Positions 35,090-48,396 of a DNA stretch of 64,000 nucleotides are shown piece by piece; position 1 is the stretch's first letter, and each line of letters begins with the position of its first letter. Origin of the DNA: Toxonevra muliebris (lineage: Eukaryota > Arthropoda > Insecta > Diptera > Pallopteridae); the NCBI GenBank assembly GCA_963691655.1, contig OY829326.1:26152878-26216877 (forward strand), given 5' to 3'. Both the position numbers and the translations under genes were made by a program. Below the pieces are notes generated by a model. That model made no database searches and was not told the origin of the DNA. It saw nothing but the letters and a program-made list of their open reading frames with translations.

Positions 35090-35430
35090 TGGTAATCGGA
35101 AATCGCGTTGTTGTTGCACTCATACAAAACTAATAAGAAACGAAGTTATGTTGTTGTTAGTGTTCAGCGAACGAGCTCATATAGGGATCGACTACATACA
35201 ATCATGCAGAGAATCGACTTGTCGTAGTTTTCTCTCATGCTTTCCTCTCTTGTGTTATATACGTGTACTACGTCGTGTTTGTGCCGATAGGTGTAGAGAG
35301 TATCAACAGTAGAAAAGCAACAACAAAATGGAGAGAAGAAGACTACAAAAACTTCAACAGAATTTGTATTAAATGTTTTCTAATAATTTTGAAATAAACA
35401 ACAAAGTTACTTTTTCTGTGAGTGCCTGCA
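35090..35430 (+). repeat. Unnamed dispersed repeat R1, one-module copy
   Basis: Has a single module from gcactcatacaaaactaataag to the right terminus gtgagtgcctgcag. The internal duplication seen in the longer copies is therefore a feature of a subfamily. It directly follows the 34978-35080 repeat and is followed by an M1 MITE. Confidence 0.8.
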
Positions 35431-35529
35431 GATACATACCTTTTTTTTGCCTTTTTCGGATTATATTGTTTTTTTATAGAGTTTTCTTTTGCTGTCAGAA
35501 ATTTCTCATTTATCCAAAGTTATACCAAA

Positions 35530-35635
35530 TTCAATCAAATTTGCCAACAACAACTTGACAATTTCATTAAATAAATTCTCATTTTTTCTCTCTTTCTTTG
35601 ACATGGAATATGGACATAGTGAAAACCAGGCATTG
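35530..35635. mobile_element. MITE family M1, copy d
   Basis: Core tcaatcaaatttgcca and the CT run are present; the right end reads catagtgaaaaccaggcatt. The left terminus is decayed. It sits ~100 bases past an R1 right end, the same arrangement as at 1-214. Confidence 0.7.
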
Positions 35636-35639
35636 CAAG

Positions 35640-37435
35640 AAGAAAAAAAAGAAAATAAGAGAGCAAATACAGTCACAGAGAGAATAAAGATAAGTTGATT
35701 GACTAAAATAAATCGCACTGCTACAAAATAATGGAGTAAAAAAAAAATAAGCCGTTTTTGTTTTTCTCTTATATGAATTCTTCCGATTGCGCATATTTAC
35801 ACACACACACACATAAACATAAGTATTAATAAATGAAATTCATTTTCTGAGGGGGAGGGTATAAAACAATTAAAGCCTTGTCACCTAAGCCGAAATAATT
35901 CATTATAACCAAATATTCATGATTGTGGCTAACAAGGACAATTATGATTGATTTGTTTTTAGCCTATGTGACATTGTTGTTCTGCTTTCATTTCCTAAAC
36001 CACATATCTCTCTCGTTTACACACACACACATACACAATCGTTTATATATTGTTGTAATTTGCATAAAGCTTCATGCATTTCAAAACGTTAATAACTACA
36101 ACCATGAAGTACGACCGTACGTACGCACAATAACAACAGCAACAACAACAAAATCGACCAAGAAACAACAACAAGCAACCAAGTCTAAAAACACATCAGG
36201 CCCTCGCCTTCTCCACCCCCTTCGCATGAAAACATAAGCATAGCGACATAAAATACAACTGGATCATAATTCATTTGTTGTAAGAGAAATTTGTCCTAAT
36301 GGTCAACACCATACAGGAAAATATTTTACATACATACCTACATACATCTGTATAGAACATATTAAAGCCTCAAGAGGTGCAGAGAAAGCAGCAGGCAGCT
36401 ACGGATGCCATAGATTTCATGCATATTTGCATGATTTCCTATATTATGGATATACACATACACTTACACACACACACACACATTTATTTGTGTTTGTTTG
36501 TGTTCTCTCATAAAATGTTGACCAAATTTGTAATACACGCTTATTTCGGCATATTTTAGTGGATTGGAATGCGTTTGCATGTATGCATCAGCGTGTATGT
36601 GATTTCGATATTTTCTCGAAATTGGTCATCCATTTGTCGTCATTGTCGTTATCGTTATCCTTGTTTGTTATTGTTGTACTTTGCTATTGCTGAGCTGATT
36701 CTCGTAAACATATACACGGTGTGTGCGGGCAAATATGCAAATATGTTAACTAGAAATTCCATTAATGAATTATATGCCATAATTTAGATATCCTAATATG
36801 TTGTATATTTGGTATTGACAAAAATATAAGTAAAATATATTTGCATATAGTTCTTATGTTGTTATAAAATTTTTCCTTAGTTATACTTGCTTAGAATTAA
36901 AGAAAGGAATAATTTTCCCAGAAAACTCTATATGTAGGTAGGTACGTAAATAGAAAGTTTATATGTATGTTTCCTCTGAATCGATAGATGAATACAAAAT
37001 TTAAGTAGATTAAGTACAATATTTCTATACACATATTTTTTTAAATAAAAATTAAGACAAAGATGCAAACTTAGCTTATTTTGTATCTACTTTTTTCATA
37101 ATTTTTTTTTTTTTTTTATTTCATATACATAACATTGTTCTCTAACAATTTTCTGCATTTGAAATAAAGTTTTAGAAGATTTAGTTTTTGCAAACTTATT
37201 CTCTTCTTTTTAAAACGATCTAGAAGAGACAACAATGTCGACAGTGACAGCTCAATCATCAGCCATGAAGTACATGAGAAAATAAAATATAGCATAAGAT
37301 CCAAAAACTTGTTTACTGACTCTTGACTCTATTGGTTAATTTTCACAACCAAAATGGTGTATGTATTGACTTAAAGTTCCGGGGTGAAAGAGAAAATGAT
37401 ATGCAAGAAGGGAGTGTGAATAGACCTTTTTTTTT
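35640..37435. other. Non-coding with CA and CAA runs
   Basis: CA runs near 35800, 36022 and 36470 and a CAA-rich part at 36125-36175. Otherwise AT-rich, with no exon recognised. Confidence 0.5.
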
Positions 37436-37439
37436 TTTT

Positions 37440-37845
37440 TAGCTTAAAAGAATTTGTCAAAAGCATTTGATAAAGTATACCACGTCGGACTTCTGAGTGA
37501 AGTAAAGGCGCGATACTCCCACAGTATATTAGTTCTGGCCTGAAGCAATCTCCAATTAAGACATCTGGAATAGAATGAATCAAAATCTCGATAATCAGAA
37601 GATCCGAAGCAGAAAGTGCGCAGACAACCCGACAACATTGCCAGAACTGCCATTGACTGGAACCCCCAAGGCCGCCGAAGAAGAGGGAGACCAGCAAACA
37701 CGTGGAGGCGGCTATTAGAATCCGAAGCTCGACACATGACCATCAGTTAGAGCGAGATCTAAAGACTTGCGCAGGACAGATCTAAATGAAAACGTTTCGT
37801 TGTGGCCCTTTGTTCCACCTTGGAAACTTAGAAATTAATAATAAT
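37440..37845 (+). pseudogene. LINE fragment: RT motif joined to a basic C-terminal domain
   Basis: AFDKVYHVGLL (37469-37501) resembles the reverse transcriptase AFDxV motif A. It is followed shortly by DWNPQGRRRRGRPANTWRRL (37657-37716), the basic WNPQGxRxRGRPxxTWRR block common near the C terminus of many insect and other animal non-LTR retrotransposons. Most of the polymerase is missing between them, so this is an internally deleted copy. It ends in (AAT)n at 37837-37845, typical of some LINE tails. Stops interrupt it. Confidence 0.7.
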
Positions 37846-37851
37846 AATATG

Positions 37852-38110
37852 CAACTATAGGGTTGTCCCAGTCCGATCAATATTATGCACATACAAAGAT
37901 TCTACAACAAAGTATTGAAGTGTGCCACTAATGAGCCATGGTATATTCGAAGTCTCGATATCGAGCGCGATCTAGGCATCGAAGTAGCCGCTGCAATAGA
38001 CATGATTGCTAAGTCTCACATGGAGAGTCTAGGCAGGCTAAAAACAGCGAAGCTTCTATCCTCATTGATCCAAATCAATGGAAAATAAGGCTAAAACAAA
38101 ATAAATAAAA
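37852..38110 (+). pseudogene. Jockey-clade LINE, 3' end fragment
   Basis: The frame reads QL*GCPSPINIMHIQRFYNKV, then LKCATNEPWYIRSLDIERDL ending in stop at 38086-38088. This matches the Jockey-clade C terminus (QLWG..S...I...QRF..KVLR, then PWY, then DL). The tag at 37858 replaces the usual Trp codon. An A-rich tail (aaaacaaaataaataaaagg) follows. It is a 5'-truncated insertion as is normal for LINEs. Confidence 0.8.
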
Positions 38111-40485
38111 GGATTCTCGACAAAATATTTACAGAATATAAGTGAGTTTTTGTTTATGCTATTAGACCATAAAATGCAATGTAAATAGCTCGTTAGTTGG
38201 ATTAATATTGTAACTAGTCGTTATGTAAATATTATAATAAGAAAAAATTTAAAAGAATTTTCCCTGATCAAATATTAAACCCACCAATATAGATTTGTAT
38301 CCATGGCAATTGAAAAATGAGTTGTAATTGAGTCTACTCCGTCGAAGTTTTCTTTTTTGCAGTTCTTATTCTAGACTGTCTCAAAAATAAAATACTAAGC
38401 CAAAGTCATTAAAAAACAATAGTAATCGCAATTATTTCACAGAACCATAAAAACAGGGAAAGTAAAGTTAACGTGCCACTTTCAAGATCATCCTAAGTCA
38501 ATATTCATAACATATTCAAGGAGAAGAGTTTAAAGTTTATTTATTTTATATTATTTGCTCGAAATTCCATTTATTTATGCCTAATTTTTTCTCTCCAACA
38601 ATTTTATTAATTTTTTAACACAATATTTTCCAATATCACCTGAAATTACGGTAAATGTGTAGTGCAATGTATGTGTGACTCAATTATAAAACGTTCGTAA
38701 AATGAAAATCTCTCTCAAAGAGTAAATGAGAGAAGACGAAATCTACTTTTTTATCATAGAATTTGTTTTTGTTCTCTTAAGCTCTCTTCATTTCTTCTTC
38801 TCTTTCTTCTGTACTCTCACATTATCCAAAATGGCTGTGCATTTTTTTACAATTAAATGTAATGCAGTTTTTTTCTCATCTCAATCTCTTGAAGTAATTT
38901 GTTCTGAACATTAAGAACAAAATTAGTTAAACGAAATGCGTTCAACTGAAATTGAGTTATTTCTAATACAAAATAAACAAGAATTAATATGTTTATTATT
39001 TTGGCATATCACATTAGAATCACGTCAAATTAAACACGAAAACTAGCAATTCTTTTTTTTCAATTAAAATATTTTTATATACTCTCACCTACATACATCA
39101 GAGTCTGGGTGTATCTAATAACAATTTAACTAGGCATTTATTTTATTTATTAATTTTAATTACCTTTCAACAGAATAGCGATGAAAGCAACATACAAGCA
39201 AATTAACGAAAAAACTAATTAAAAATGAAAGAAAAAAGAATAAAGTAATTTGCGTTAATTTCACTCTTACTCTCATTTTCTTTTCTTTCTCCTTCTACCA
39301 CTCTCTCTCTCTCTCTCTCTTCCTGACAACACTGGCTCTAGCACACGAACACGCACAACAACAATACCAACAGCAATAATAACAACAATGAAAAAATATT
39401 CACTCATGCAAGAATATTAATTTTAAGCTATTTTGCCCTCGAAAATGGAAATGAAAAAAAAGAACAAAAAAATGAAAGGAAAAAGAAAGAAACAAATTTA
39501 TACTTAAAGTGTAAGAGTATATAAAAAAATCAAATAAAAATGTTTCGTTTTTTTTTTTGTTTCTTTTTTTTTTTTTGTATGGTATTTTTGTTGCCACAAA
39601 TAAAAATGCTACAAAAGATCAAAAGTGTGTAAGAAAAAGAAAGAAAGGAAGGAAGGACGGGACAGTGAGAGAGACAGAGGAATGTAGAAAAATATACGAC
39701 AACAATAATACCAAATAAAAACAGAATAGTGAATTAGTTTTTTCCGTGCAAATGCAGAATTCCTCTACTGCCACATTCAATTTAGTCTCGCACACTGAGA
39801 TATTCACAACAATAATAGCAACAAAAAAGAGTGAATGACATAAGCTCATATACATATACATAAACAAAGTAATACATAGTTACAGCTTAGGTCAAAATAA
39901 TACATAGTAGGATAATAATAGCTTGTAGTTGTTGAAAGGGCATTTTTAACAAATGCAAAGATACAAAAATTTAATAAACAACTTTGCTTATCCTGAATTT
40001 TTGCACAAAAACGGTTCGAAATTACCAAAGAAAATCGAATCGAAGAGCTGTGGAATGAACAAAATTTCAAAATTGGACAACAGAAATGAGATTAAAACTC
40101 AATCATCGGCTGCGACAAAATATGATATCAACGGAATAACTTTGATTATGCTATAGCTAAGCTATAGCGACAAAATCCGTTCAAAGTTATCACAGATTTT
40201 ATTGTTAACAAATTTCAAATGCATTATGTAAAATTTAATCGAACTGATTTTTTAAAAAGAAAAAATTTGAGTTTCTAATTTTTCCGATATTTTTCTTTAA
40301 TACATAAAGAGTTTCTTGAGTTTTTGTTTGAATAAATTTATTTTATTTAAGTCATAATCTAAAATTTAACTACCAGTATTTTAATAGGAAACCCAGTCAC
40401 TCAAATATAAAAATAAAAGAAATAAGTTCTTCGTAGTTTAGAGTTGAAGGTAAGCTGGACTAAATCAAAGCACTAAGTCTCAAAG
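38111..40485. other. Non-coding with CT run
   Basis: AT-rich DNA. (CT)n at about 39299-39321; homopolymer-rich near 39540-39575. No gene recognised. Confidence 0.5.
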
Positions 40486-40489
40486 ACCA

Positions 40490-41060
40490 TTGTTCTATAC
40501 CTAAGATAGAGCCAGTAGAAAAAAGTAGAAAGATAAGAACGATATGTGAGGGGATAAATGGGAAGAAGTCTAAGGTCTCCCAACCTCATACTTCTTTGTT
40601 TCACTGATGAACCGTTGAAGCTCAGGAAAACTCAAGACATCACTACCCAACAACGTTAATCGGATTCTCACGAACGCCAGCCAGCTACAAAGATAATGCT
40701 CCGTAATATCGTCGTCTTCAAAACACGATTGGCAGGTTGGATTGGTGATGACACCCATGTTGGTTATGTGCTGACCACATGTGATGTGCCCGGTAATCTC
40801 AGGTCCTTTCTTCACAGTTTCAGAAGAATTCCGCTGATTTTCTGTTCGGTTGTCTCATGTAGCACTTTACGGGTCTACAGGAGTCAAGCTCGGAACATCT
40901 TTCTTTGTGAATAGAACCCATGAAGTCGTTGACCTTCCCAGAGCTTACGCCAAGAAAAGGCCCCTGACCCCATAGTGCAACTGCAGAACTTTCATTAGCT
41001 AGTTCATCAGCTAGTTCATTCCTTGATATACCACAGTGTTCTAGAACCCATAAAAGGAAT
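40490..41060 (-). pseudogene. LINE fragment: RNase H end and zinc-knuckle-like tail
   Basis: On the minus strand ISRNELADELANES (around 41025-40985) matches the RNase H C-terminal ...GNExADELA block with its last catalytic Asp. After a frame change, HITNMGVITNPTCQSCFEDD and ITEHYLC (40765-40700) form the C-x2-C...H...C tail seen after RNase H in I/R1/LOA-group LINEs. It is frameshifted and truncated at both ends. It may belong to the same LINE family as 27990-28395, which I cannot test by eye. Confidence 0.75.
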
Positions 41061-41662
41061 AACTTGTTGTGTTTTGTGATACTATTTAGCTCTGCCTTAC
41101 ATTAGCTTTTAGTAAACGTTTGTATACAACCCTTTTAAAAGTTCCACAAGGGTGCTTCGTAGTTGGAGCAATTTTGTCAAAACTTTTTTTTTTTTAAAAC
41201 ATTAGATGATAAATTACATGATTTTTTAAAATTATTTTAAGGTTAAATAGCTAACTTTTATGAAGAAACAAACAATTCTGCAATTCTAAAAATTATCAGT
41301 CATAAGACTGTGAAGATATGGTGTCCGTGTTTACTCTAGAGCCAGAAGGTTCATAAGTACTAACTGCTCTTAAAAATCATATTCCGTCAAATTGATAATT
41401 CTCAAAATTAAAAAAAACAAAATGCACAATTAATTTGCAAAATGCTATAATAGAAAAGTTAATGTGGACTATGGTCGACCTTGAGGTCAAGAAGGTACTA
41501 AGCGAGAGATACAAATTAAAAGGCGAGCTGAGTTGATATTGTTAACTGTAAACATTAACGACCACACACGTGGATATGTGTACAAAATAAATACTTATAT
41601 TTGAGTATATGTGGAGAGTAATAAAAAAAGAGAGATCACAGTTAGAAAAAAAGCAATAAAAC
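41061..41662. other. Non-coding, nothing recognised
   Basis: AT-rich with no supported feature. Confidence 0.45.
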
Positions 41663-41761
41663 CTATGCCTGAAATTTGCCAGCATGTTAGCAAATTTCAT
41701 ATAGGAAATTCTCTCTTTCTCTCTTTTTGACAGAGAATATGACAGTGAAAACCGAGCATAA
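41663..41761. mobile_element. MITE family M1, copy e
   Basis: Reads tatgcctgaaatttgcca, then ttcatataggaaattctctc, tttgaca and cagtgaaaaccgagcata. Core and right end match the other copies; the left end is partly lost. Confidence 0.7.
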
Positions 41762-44149
41762 GTTTGATCAAATAATAAACACTACGATTGTGATACAAAC
41801 GGGAGCACTCGTCGTGCCTGCAGATTTTCTCTTCTTCTCTCTCTCTCTCTCTCTCGAGCACACAACAAATTATAGTTACACTCTCACTAAAGCAATGCTT
41901 CTCTTCCATTCCATACATTCTAAAAGCAAATTCAACAACCGAGTACTGCTCTCTTTTTCCGTTGTTGAGAGCGTCTTAATTTAAGAGAGCGAAAGACTTC
42001 ATATAAAAAATAAAAAAATGGAAAGAGAGTTTGGCAATCGGTCAGGGAATACAGTTTAATGCATTATTCAGACCCTTCATTAAATATAATTTTCAAGGTT
42101 TGGCACTACTATTATTTTTACCCCAGCTGTATGTGCATGTATGTTTATATTTCTGTATGTATGTAATGCATACGCCTGAGAATATTTAGCCACGCACATT
42201 TACACTATGCGCCCATACATTTATCACGCTGTTCTCCTCCTCTCTTCTAACGACTACCTAAGGAACTTGCTTCAATTTGACTGCTACACTTGTCAGACAT
42301 GAGTTTTATGCATGAAATGTTATTCTTTTGTTTTGCATTTATAAACATGTGTAAATTTGTGTGTAGGTATAAATGTTAAAGCATGTATGTGTTTTATTTA
42401 ATGACAACCGAAAAAATGTTTCATTAACGTGTTTAAGTTTTTATATATTCGCCTTTTGGAAGGACATCAAGATTTGTGTGCAGGAGACATATATGCACCT
42501 AAATTGTTCTAAATGTACTTGTGCATAAGGCAATAGAATGTTTGTTTGAAATGTATGCGCGAGTATGTTTGTGTGCTATAAAAATAATTAAAATGATGAT
42601 ATGAGTTTATTTTTAACCCGAAAAAAAAACAAACTTACACACAAAAATAAATAAAGAACTATCAAATAGTAGGTAGTAGAAACAACTAAGCAAACATATA
42701 ATATTCAAGTGAGTAAGTCTGTTTGTATTTTGCTGGCAACACAAGTTTTTGTTAGTATTTGTATGTATGTGAGTGTGTTTTTGTTCTCTATGTTTTTGCT
42801 AGTTTCGGTTTTTCGGGGTGTATGCTTAATACCGTTTGTCGAGTATTTGTCAGTACTACTACTACTACATACAAGCAAACATACTCATACTTGCATACAC
42901 AATTCACACGTTGTTAATGTGTGCTTCAATGTTTGTATGTGTGTGTGTGTGAACATGTAACTGCAATAAATGTTTTTATTGTTCAAGTGCTAGTATTTTG
43001 GCATGTGTGTGTGAATGTTTATGTACTCTGCACATACACCAACCAGCGGATACACACATTTTTTTCACCCCTTAATATTTTTTTGGCCTCATGACTAACG
43101 GCAAAAGGAGCGGCGGGAAGGGGGCGGAGAAAGAGTTAACCCCAAACCCCCCTTGGATCTGCCATTGCTTATATCCATCCGTACATACATTTAAACATAT
43201 GAATGAATTTCACACATGCAATGAGTTGCTCTTATACGCTGCGGGTGTCTGATGTTGTTAGCGTTTGTAAGTATTATTATTGTTATTCATTCTACACTCT
43301 CTGTGCTCTACCCCCCGTTCTGCTCTCTCTCTCTCTCTTTCTCCCTTGATTATGACAATATTTGTTGGCTTTTGTGTACTTTTCTTCCTAATGTGCGACG
43401 TTCACGCGCTCTTTCACATTTCTGCTTGCCTCTTGGCTGCCCTTGCCTGTTTGTTTGCCAGCCTTCCTGCCTGCTTTCCTGTCCTTGATGAGTGCTGCTT
43501 TTAAAATAGTATTAACCTATTTCGGAAGTATAATTAAAAAGTAGCAAATGTGTGGTAAATGGGCGTGGTAGTGTGTACCTCGATATGTGTGCGGTTGAGT
43601 TAAAAATTGCTTATGCTTGCACAAAAAAAAAAAAAAAATAAACACAAGAAAAAAAATTATTCACATGTTCGCATATTTGCGAAAATTAGATTTTTGCTCA
43701 TTTTGTGTGTGTGTTTATTGCCAAAAGAAAATCTAAAATGTTCAAGTATGCAAATATTTTTGTATGATTTCACGAAGTGTTTTTAATGTTCATTTTTTTT
43801 TTTTGGGTGAGGAGAAAACAATTTGCATTTACGAAATTATTATTTTAATTTCGGTGTTCAAGTTATTTGTAATAAAAGAATGTGATATATTAGAATTGTT
43901 AGAAATTTGAGTCTGAAGAAATTTTAGAGAATGCAAAAGCATTTACTAGAAATAACCCAGCCAAAAATAATGATAATTTGCATTATTTTCATTTGATTCT
44001 TGTAATTGTCTTTAATTTCTTTTATTTTTTTTAAATTTTTAGTTTACTTTTTCTGATTGTGTATTTTGCTGAAGTGTCGGTCTTTCTGCTTTGCACACAG
44101 TAATCTTAAGGGAAACCTCTTTACCCATTGGGTATAAATGATCTCACAG
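41762..44149. other. Non-coding with microsatellites and one transposon-end remnant
   Basis: CT runs near 41837 and 43323, TG runs near 42940. At 43085-43166 a G/C-run block ending TTGGATCTGCCATTG looks like a decayed hAT-type terminus (reverse complement CAATGGCAGATCCAAGGG), but no partner end was found. Confidence 0.45.
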
Positions 44150-44162
44150 ATGTATGTGTGTA

Positions 44163-44601
44163 GACGACCTCGATAGTCTAGTGGATAGTGCACTAGACTT
44201 TCATCCAGAAGGTTGCGGGTTCGATTCCCGTCTTGGTCTGGTGGTTAATTCTCATAAACTTCTTATATTCACTATCGATATGAAGTGGATGAGAATTATA
44301 AGAATGTGTACAAGTACACACCTTGGTTGGTAATGGCAAGACCACCGAGCTGATAAAAAATTGCCACATAGCCGTTCGGAATCGGCGTTAAACTGTAGGT
44401 CCTACCATCGCCACTGTGGTCTAGTGGAAGAGTGCCAGACTCTTGTTTCTGGAGACCCGAGTTCGATTCTCGGCTTGGGTATGTTTCTTATCTATCTTTC
44501 TTTCTCCCTTCCTTTCTTTCTTGGGGCTTTGGTACAAAAGATCTTATAGGTCGCAGTGCCTGACTTTCGAGTCGTCCTTTCTTCAAATAATAATAATAAT
44601 A
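44163..44601 (+). mobile_element. Composite SINE with two tRNA-like modules, copy 2
   Basis: 439 bases flanked by a perfect 13-bp target duplication ATGTATGTGTGTA (44150-44162 and 44602-44614). Module 1 (44166-44238) has A box TAGTCTAGTGG, B box GGTTCGATTCC and a CTTTCAT loop, which points to a tRNA-Glu (UUC) origin, but its anticodon stem is mispaired. A linker follows containing ccgttcggaatcggcgttaa. Module 2 (44409-44480) has GGTCTAGTGG and GAGTTCGATTCTC but an 8-base anticodon loop. Then come a CT-rich part, ggtcgcagtgcctgactttc and an (AAT)n tail. Neither module folds as a functional tRNA. RNA polymerase III promoters are likely in module 1. Confidence 0.93.
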
Positions 44602-44614
44602 ATGTATGTGTGTA

Positions 44615-46644
44615 CAAAACCAATTTTTATATATATAGAGAGAACGTAAGTCTAAAAGAGAGAGAGAGAGACAGTTGAAGAGAAACAATTATCCAGTTTT
44701 AACACTAAAATTAAAGAGAACTAATCAGAGCACTTGAACCTGCTGCCCTTCTCTTCTTCGCTCTCTCGAATACACTGCATTTACTCTTCTCGTTCTTCCC
44801 TCTCTGTTTCAGCAATAACCTTTCTCCAGCCCGTACGGGCTCAAGTGCGTGTCCCAAGGATGTGAAATCAAGAATGCAAAAAAAAAAATTTAATGTTTTA
44901 AATTTCGTATTGCTAAAGTAACATTTACCCATGATTATTGCATTAGATTTCATCATTTCAATATCAAATTAATTACTTCAATTAATTAGACTCAGACATG
45001 GCCTAATACTATTAACTGGTACGTGCTTTACTATTTGCCACATTAGAAATACATTTCAATATTATTAAATATGTATTAGCTCATGCGTTTACAAACAAAA
45101 ACCCCCCAAAAAAAACACAATAATAAATAAATAAACACCAAATTATCTTCACTTGTCCTAAATGCGATATTTGGCTGCATGTGTCTAAAGTACAGTGATA
45201 CAGCAAACAGAGGAGACAATGAAAACCACTCAAAGAAACAAAAACAAAAAAAAAAAACAAATAAATAAAAATAAATCTCAAATGAATAAAAAAAAAAAAA
45301 AAAATCAAATAAAATCTAAAAGATTCAAAAGAATGATTGTTTACGCTGGACACGCCACATAGAAAATAAAAATGAAAATGTATGAAAAAAAATAATAAAA
45401 ACCAAATTATATATGTATTTATACGACGAGCATGCCTCAGCAGCGTGAAAAAATAAAATGAAATGCCACTATAATTGAGTCACTATTTTCAGGCCGCTCA
45501 TTTCCATTTCCGCTGTTTATGTTCATGTTGTTGACGTGCACGCACACTCACATATTTATATGCATTGAAATGAAAACACAAAATATACTCCTCTTATTTG
45601 AAAGTACCCAGCGAATGTATATAACTTTATTTAATTTTTTTTTTTTTTTTCATTTATTATGTGTTATAAAACTAATCAAATTCAAACGCAATTCTAGCGC
45701 ACATTTGTGTTGCTTTTACTGTTGCTGCTGATGATGATGATGTGATATTTTTATTGTCAATTTTTTTTACAAGTACTGGAGATATGAGTAGAGGAAGAGA
45801 AGACGAAGAGTATGACGAAAATGAAATTATATTTAAAAATATTGTTTTTATACACATATTTAGAAATACACAGGCATAAAATTTGCGCTTGAATATTATA
45901 TAAACTTTTAATAATCAAGGTCACATGAAAACTAGTATATCACGTCGTATGAGTAACATGGAATACTAAAAAGAAATCAATTATAATCAAAACTGAGAGT
46001 GCTACTCTTTTGTGAGCTCTATTACATGTGAGCAAGAGAAATTTTTTTTGGGGAGTATGAAAAAATTTTACCTAATTGAGCTTCAATGTAACTAAAATCA
46101 TGCAATTTATTGGTATATCGCTTTTTTAAATTTTCGGTTCCCAAATCTTCCTGAAATTGGAAAAAATTTGCTTTTCTGCTTCCGCTAAGGCAAAGGTGGT
46201 GATTTATGTCGCGAGTTTCTCGATTTCGCTTGGAATTGATGAGGCAGCTGCCTCAGATGAAAAATTAAGATTGTGGTGTATACACTGTTAATAAATATTT
46301 TTGGGCGAATTTCCTTTGATTTCGCTTTCACATGTAAATGGCAACTTGTGTTTAGATACGTATAAGCACAGGCAAATCTCCAATTTTTTTGTTGAATTTG
46401 TTAATCGCTTTTCTTCAGAATTTCGTTCAGCGTAACTGGAAATTTTGCAATATTTACTTTTTTTATGCAGAACGGATTTTGCATGTCTTTAAATATGGTT
46501 TAAATTACCGAAAATATAATAGCCACATATTAGAAACTTTTCGCCTTGTTTAAGGTTAGAATCTTTCTTCAACCATTCGTGCTTCATTTTCCACTCTTTT
46601 CGAAATCGGAAGGATTTTTCGCCGTTAGCGGTACCTCATTTCGT
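44615..46644. other. Non-coding, nothing recognised
   Basis: AT-rich with GA and poly(A) runs. Around 45985-46040 the words gagagtgctactctt and gtgagct also occur near 60765-60785, a possible minor repeat. Confidence 0.4.
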
Positions 46645-46728
46645 GCGTGTTCATTAGATGGCTTATTTTGCTAAAATATTTCAGATCTTCATTGTGACAG
46701 CAGAATATGAAAATAGGGTGCTTATAAC

Positions 46729-47791
46729 CAGGGCCGTAGCCAGAAATTTTTTTCGGGGGGGTTTTCATTCTAAGAAAATATTCATAAATAATTTTAATCA
46801 AACTGATTTTTAAATACAATAAATTAAATCAATGATACATTTTATGGACCCTATAAAATTAAAATTTTAGGCAAAATTTTCCGATTTTTTTTAATCTTAA
46901 CCTCAAAAAAATGGCCAAAAGTGACAAAAAATTCCCAGAATAATCAAATTACATTTTTTCAAATAAATATTATTCAATGTGGATTCTAGAGCATTTTTTT
47001 ATCGTGAGGGACATAATTTCATTAACTTATTGACTTCCCACTTCTGATGATGTAACCAACCTCAAAAAAATTACCAAAAATAATAGAGGCTCATTTTTTT
47101 CAAATGATCATCATTGGAAATTTGAGCCATTATCAATGATAAGGAACCCGGATGAGGTTGGCTTATATTCCCTAAATTCGTGAAGTCACAGCATTGAAAG
47201 AGATCTTTCTAGTTGTGGTGGTCTGAGCAATAATGCGTTATGAAATTAATTTTAAGATGGGTTTTGCTAATAAGATGGAGTTTTTGCGAAAGAATTTTTC
47301 ATTTTGAACACGAATCTGAGGTCAAAAACTTCCCATCACGTAACGTTTTAGGAAAAAATGGGGTTCAAGCAAGTCTTATTTTACAAGGATCCGATAATTT
47401 TTTCTATTTTTATTAATTTTTAAACTTTTCAAACTGATTCAGGACGAAACCTTTAATCAAAAACAGTTACTGACCTAAAAAAAAACTATGAATGCAGGAA
47501 TGCTCAGTATCACCTTCTCTTTTTGAATCCGTAGTCAAACCTCATGTCGAAGAAAACAAATCAGATTTGATCGCTTAGTGTGACTAAGATTTCAAATTAA
47601 TTTTTTATATTTGACTTTTTAGATAAAAACCGATGGAAGTAAAAAATATCGTTAAATAGATTTTATTTTGATTTTTTTCAATCCATTGGCAATTAATCTA
47701 AAAAATTGGAATAAAGTTTCCACATTTCGGGGGGGGGGGGAGGGTCAGAACCCCCAAACCCCCCCCCCCCCCCCCCTTAAATACGGCCTTG
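46729..47791. mobile_element. hAT-type non-autonomous element H1, complete, 1063 bp
   Basis: Termini CAGGGCCGTAGCC and TACGGCCTTG are inverted short repeats. An exact 8-bp duplication CTTATAAC flanks it (46721-46728, 47792-47799). The opposite fold-back arm gives the unoccupied sequence (reverse complement of 50038-50056: ggtgctaaaaaccaatt), confirming a precise insertion. There is no transposase frame. Homopolymer G and C runs (47720s and 47760s) lie near the right end. A 5'-truncated sister copy is at 2013-2999. Confidence 0.93.
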
Positions 47792-48396
47792 CTTATAACC
47801 AATTAAAATGAAAAAAAATTTAAATTTGCGAAAACTGGATGCGCTACTCCGAAAAACGTGATTTTAAAGGATGTTTTACAATAGGTTTGCGATTTTGTAT
47901 GGAAAAAGTATTCAACTTGCATATAAAAGATTTTCATAAAAGATATCCATACCTACGTAAAAAATGCAGCTAAAGCGAATGGCGTACCCAGTTTTTTGAT
48001 ACAACTGAACACAAAGCAAACCGTAGCGCCTAAAGTGGCCATTTGGCACTTTTTTTTTTACTAATTTTCAAATTCACCCGTTAGGATTTTGAAGATAGCG
48101 ATAATTTTTTTAGAATTAAAGTACGTAGGATTGTAGGTAATTCAATTTAGTTTATTTAAAATACAAAAATTTTTCAAATCGAGTTATATTTGAACTAGTA
48201 AGTGAACCCATGTCGAGTACAATCAAGTTCATCTTTGACAAATGTCGCCAAAAAATTGCAAAAAACAAAGCAGACGTTGAAAAAATTACCTTAAATTAGT
48301 GAAACTTACCAATTAAGAAGTAACTGATAACTTTTAAAGTTTTCTCTATACTTAATCGCTTGCGTCAAAATTGTTGATTTATATCAATATGTACTA

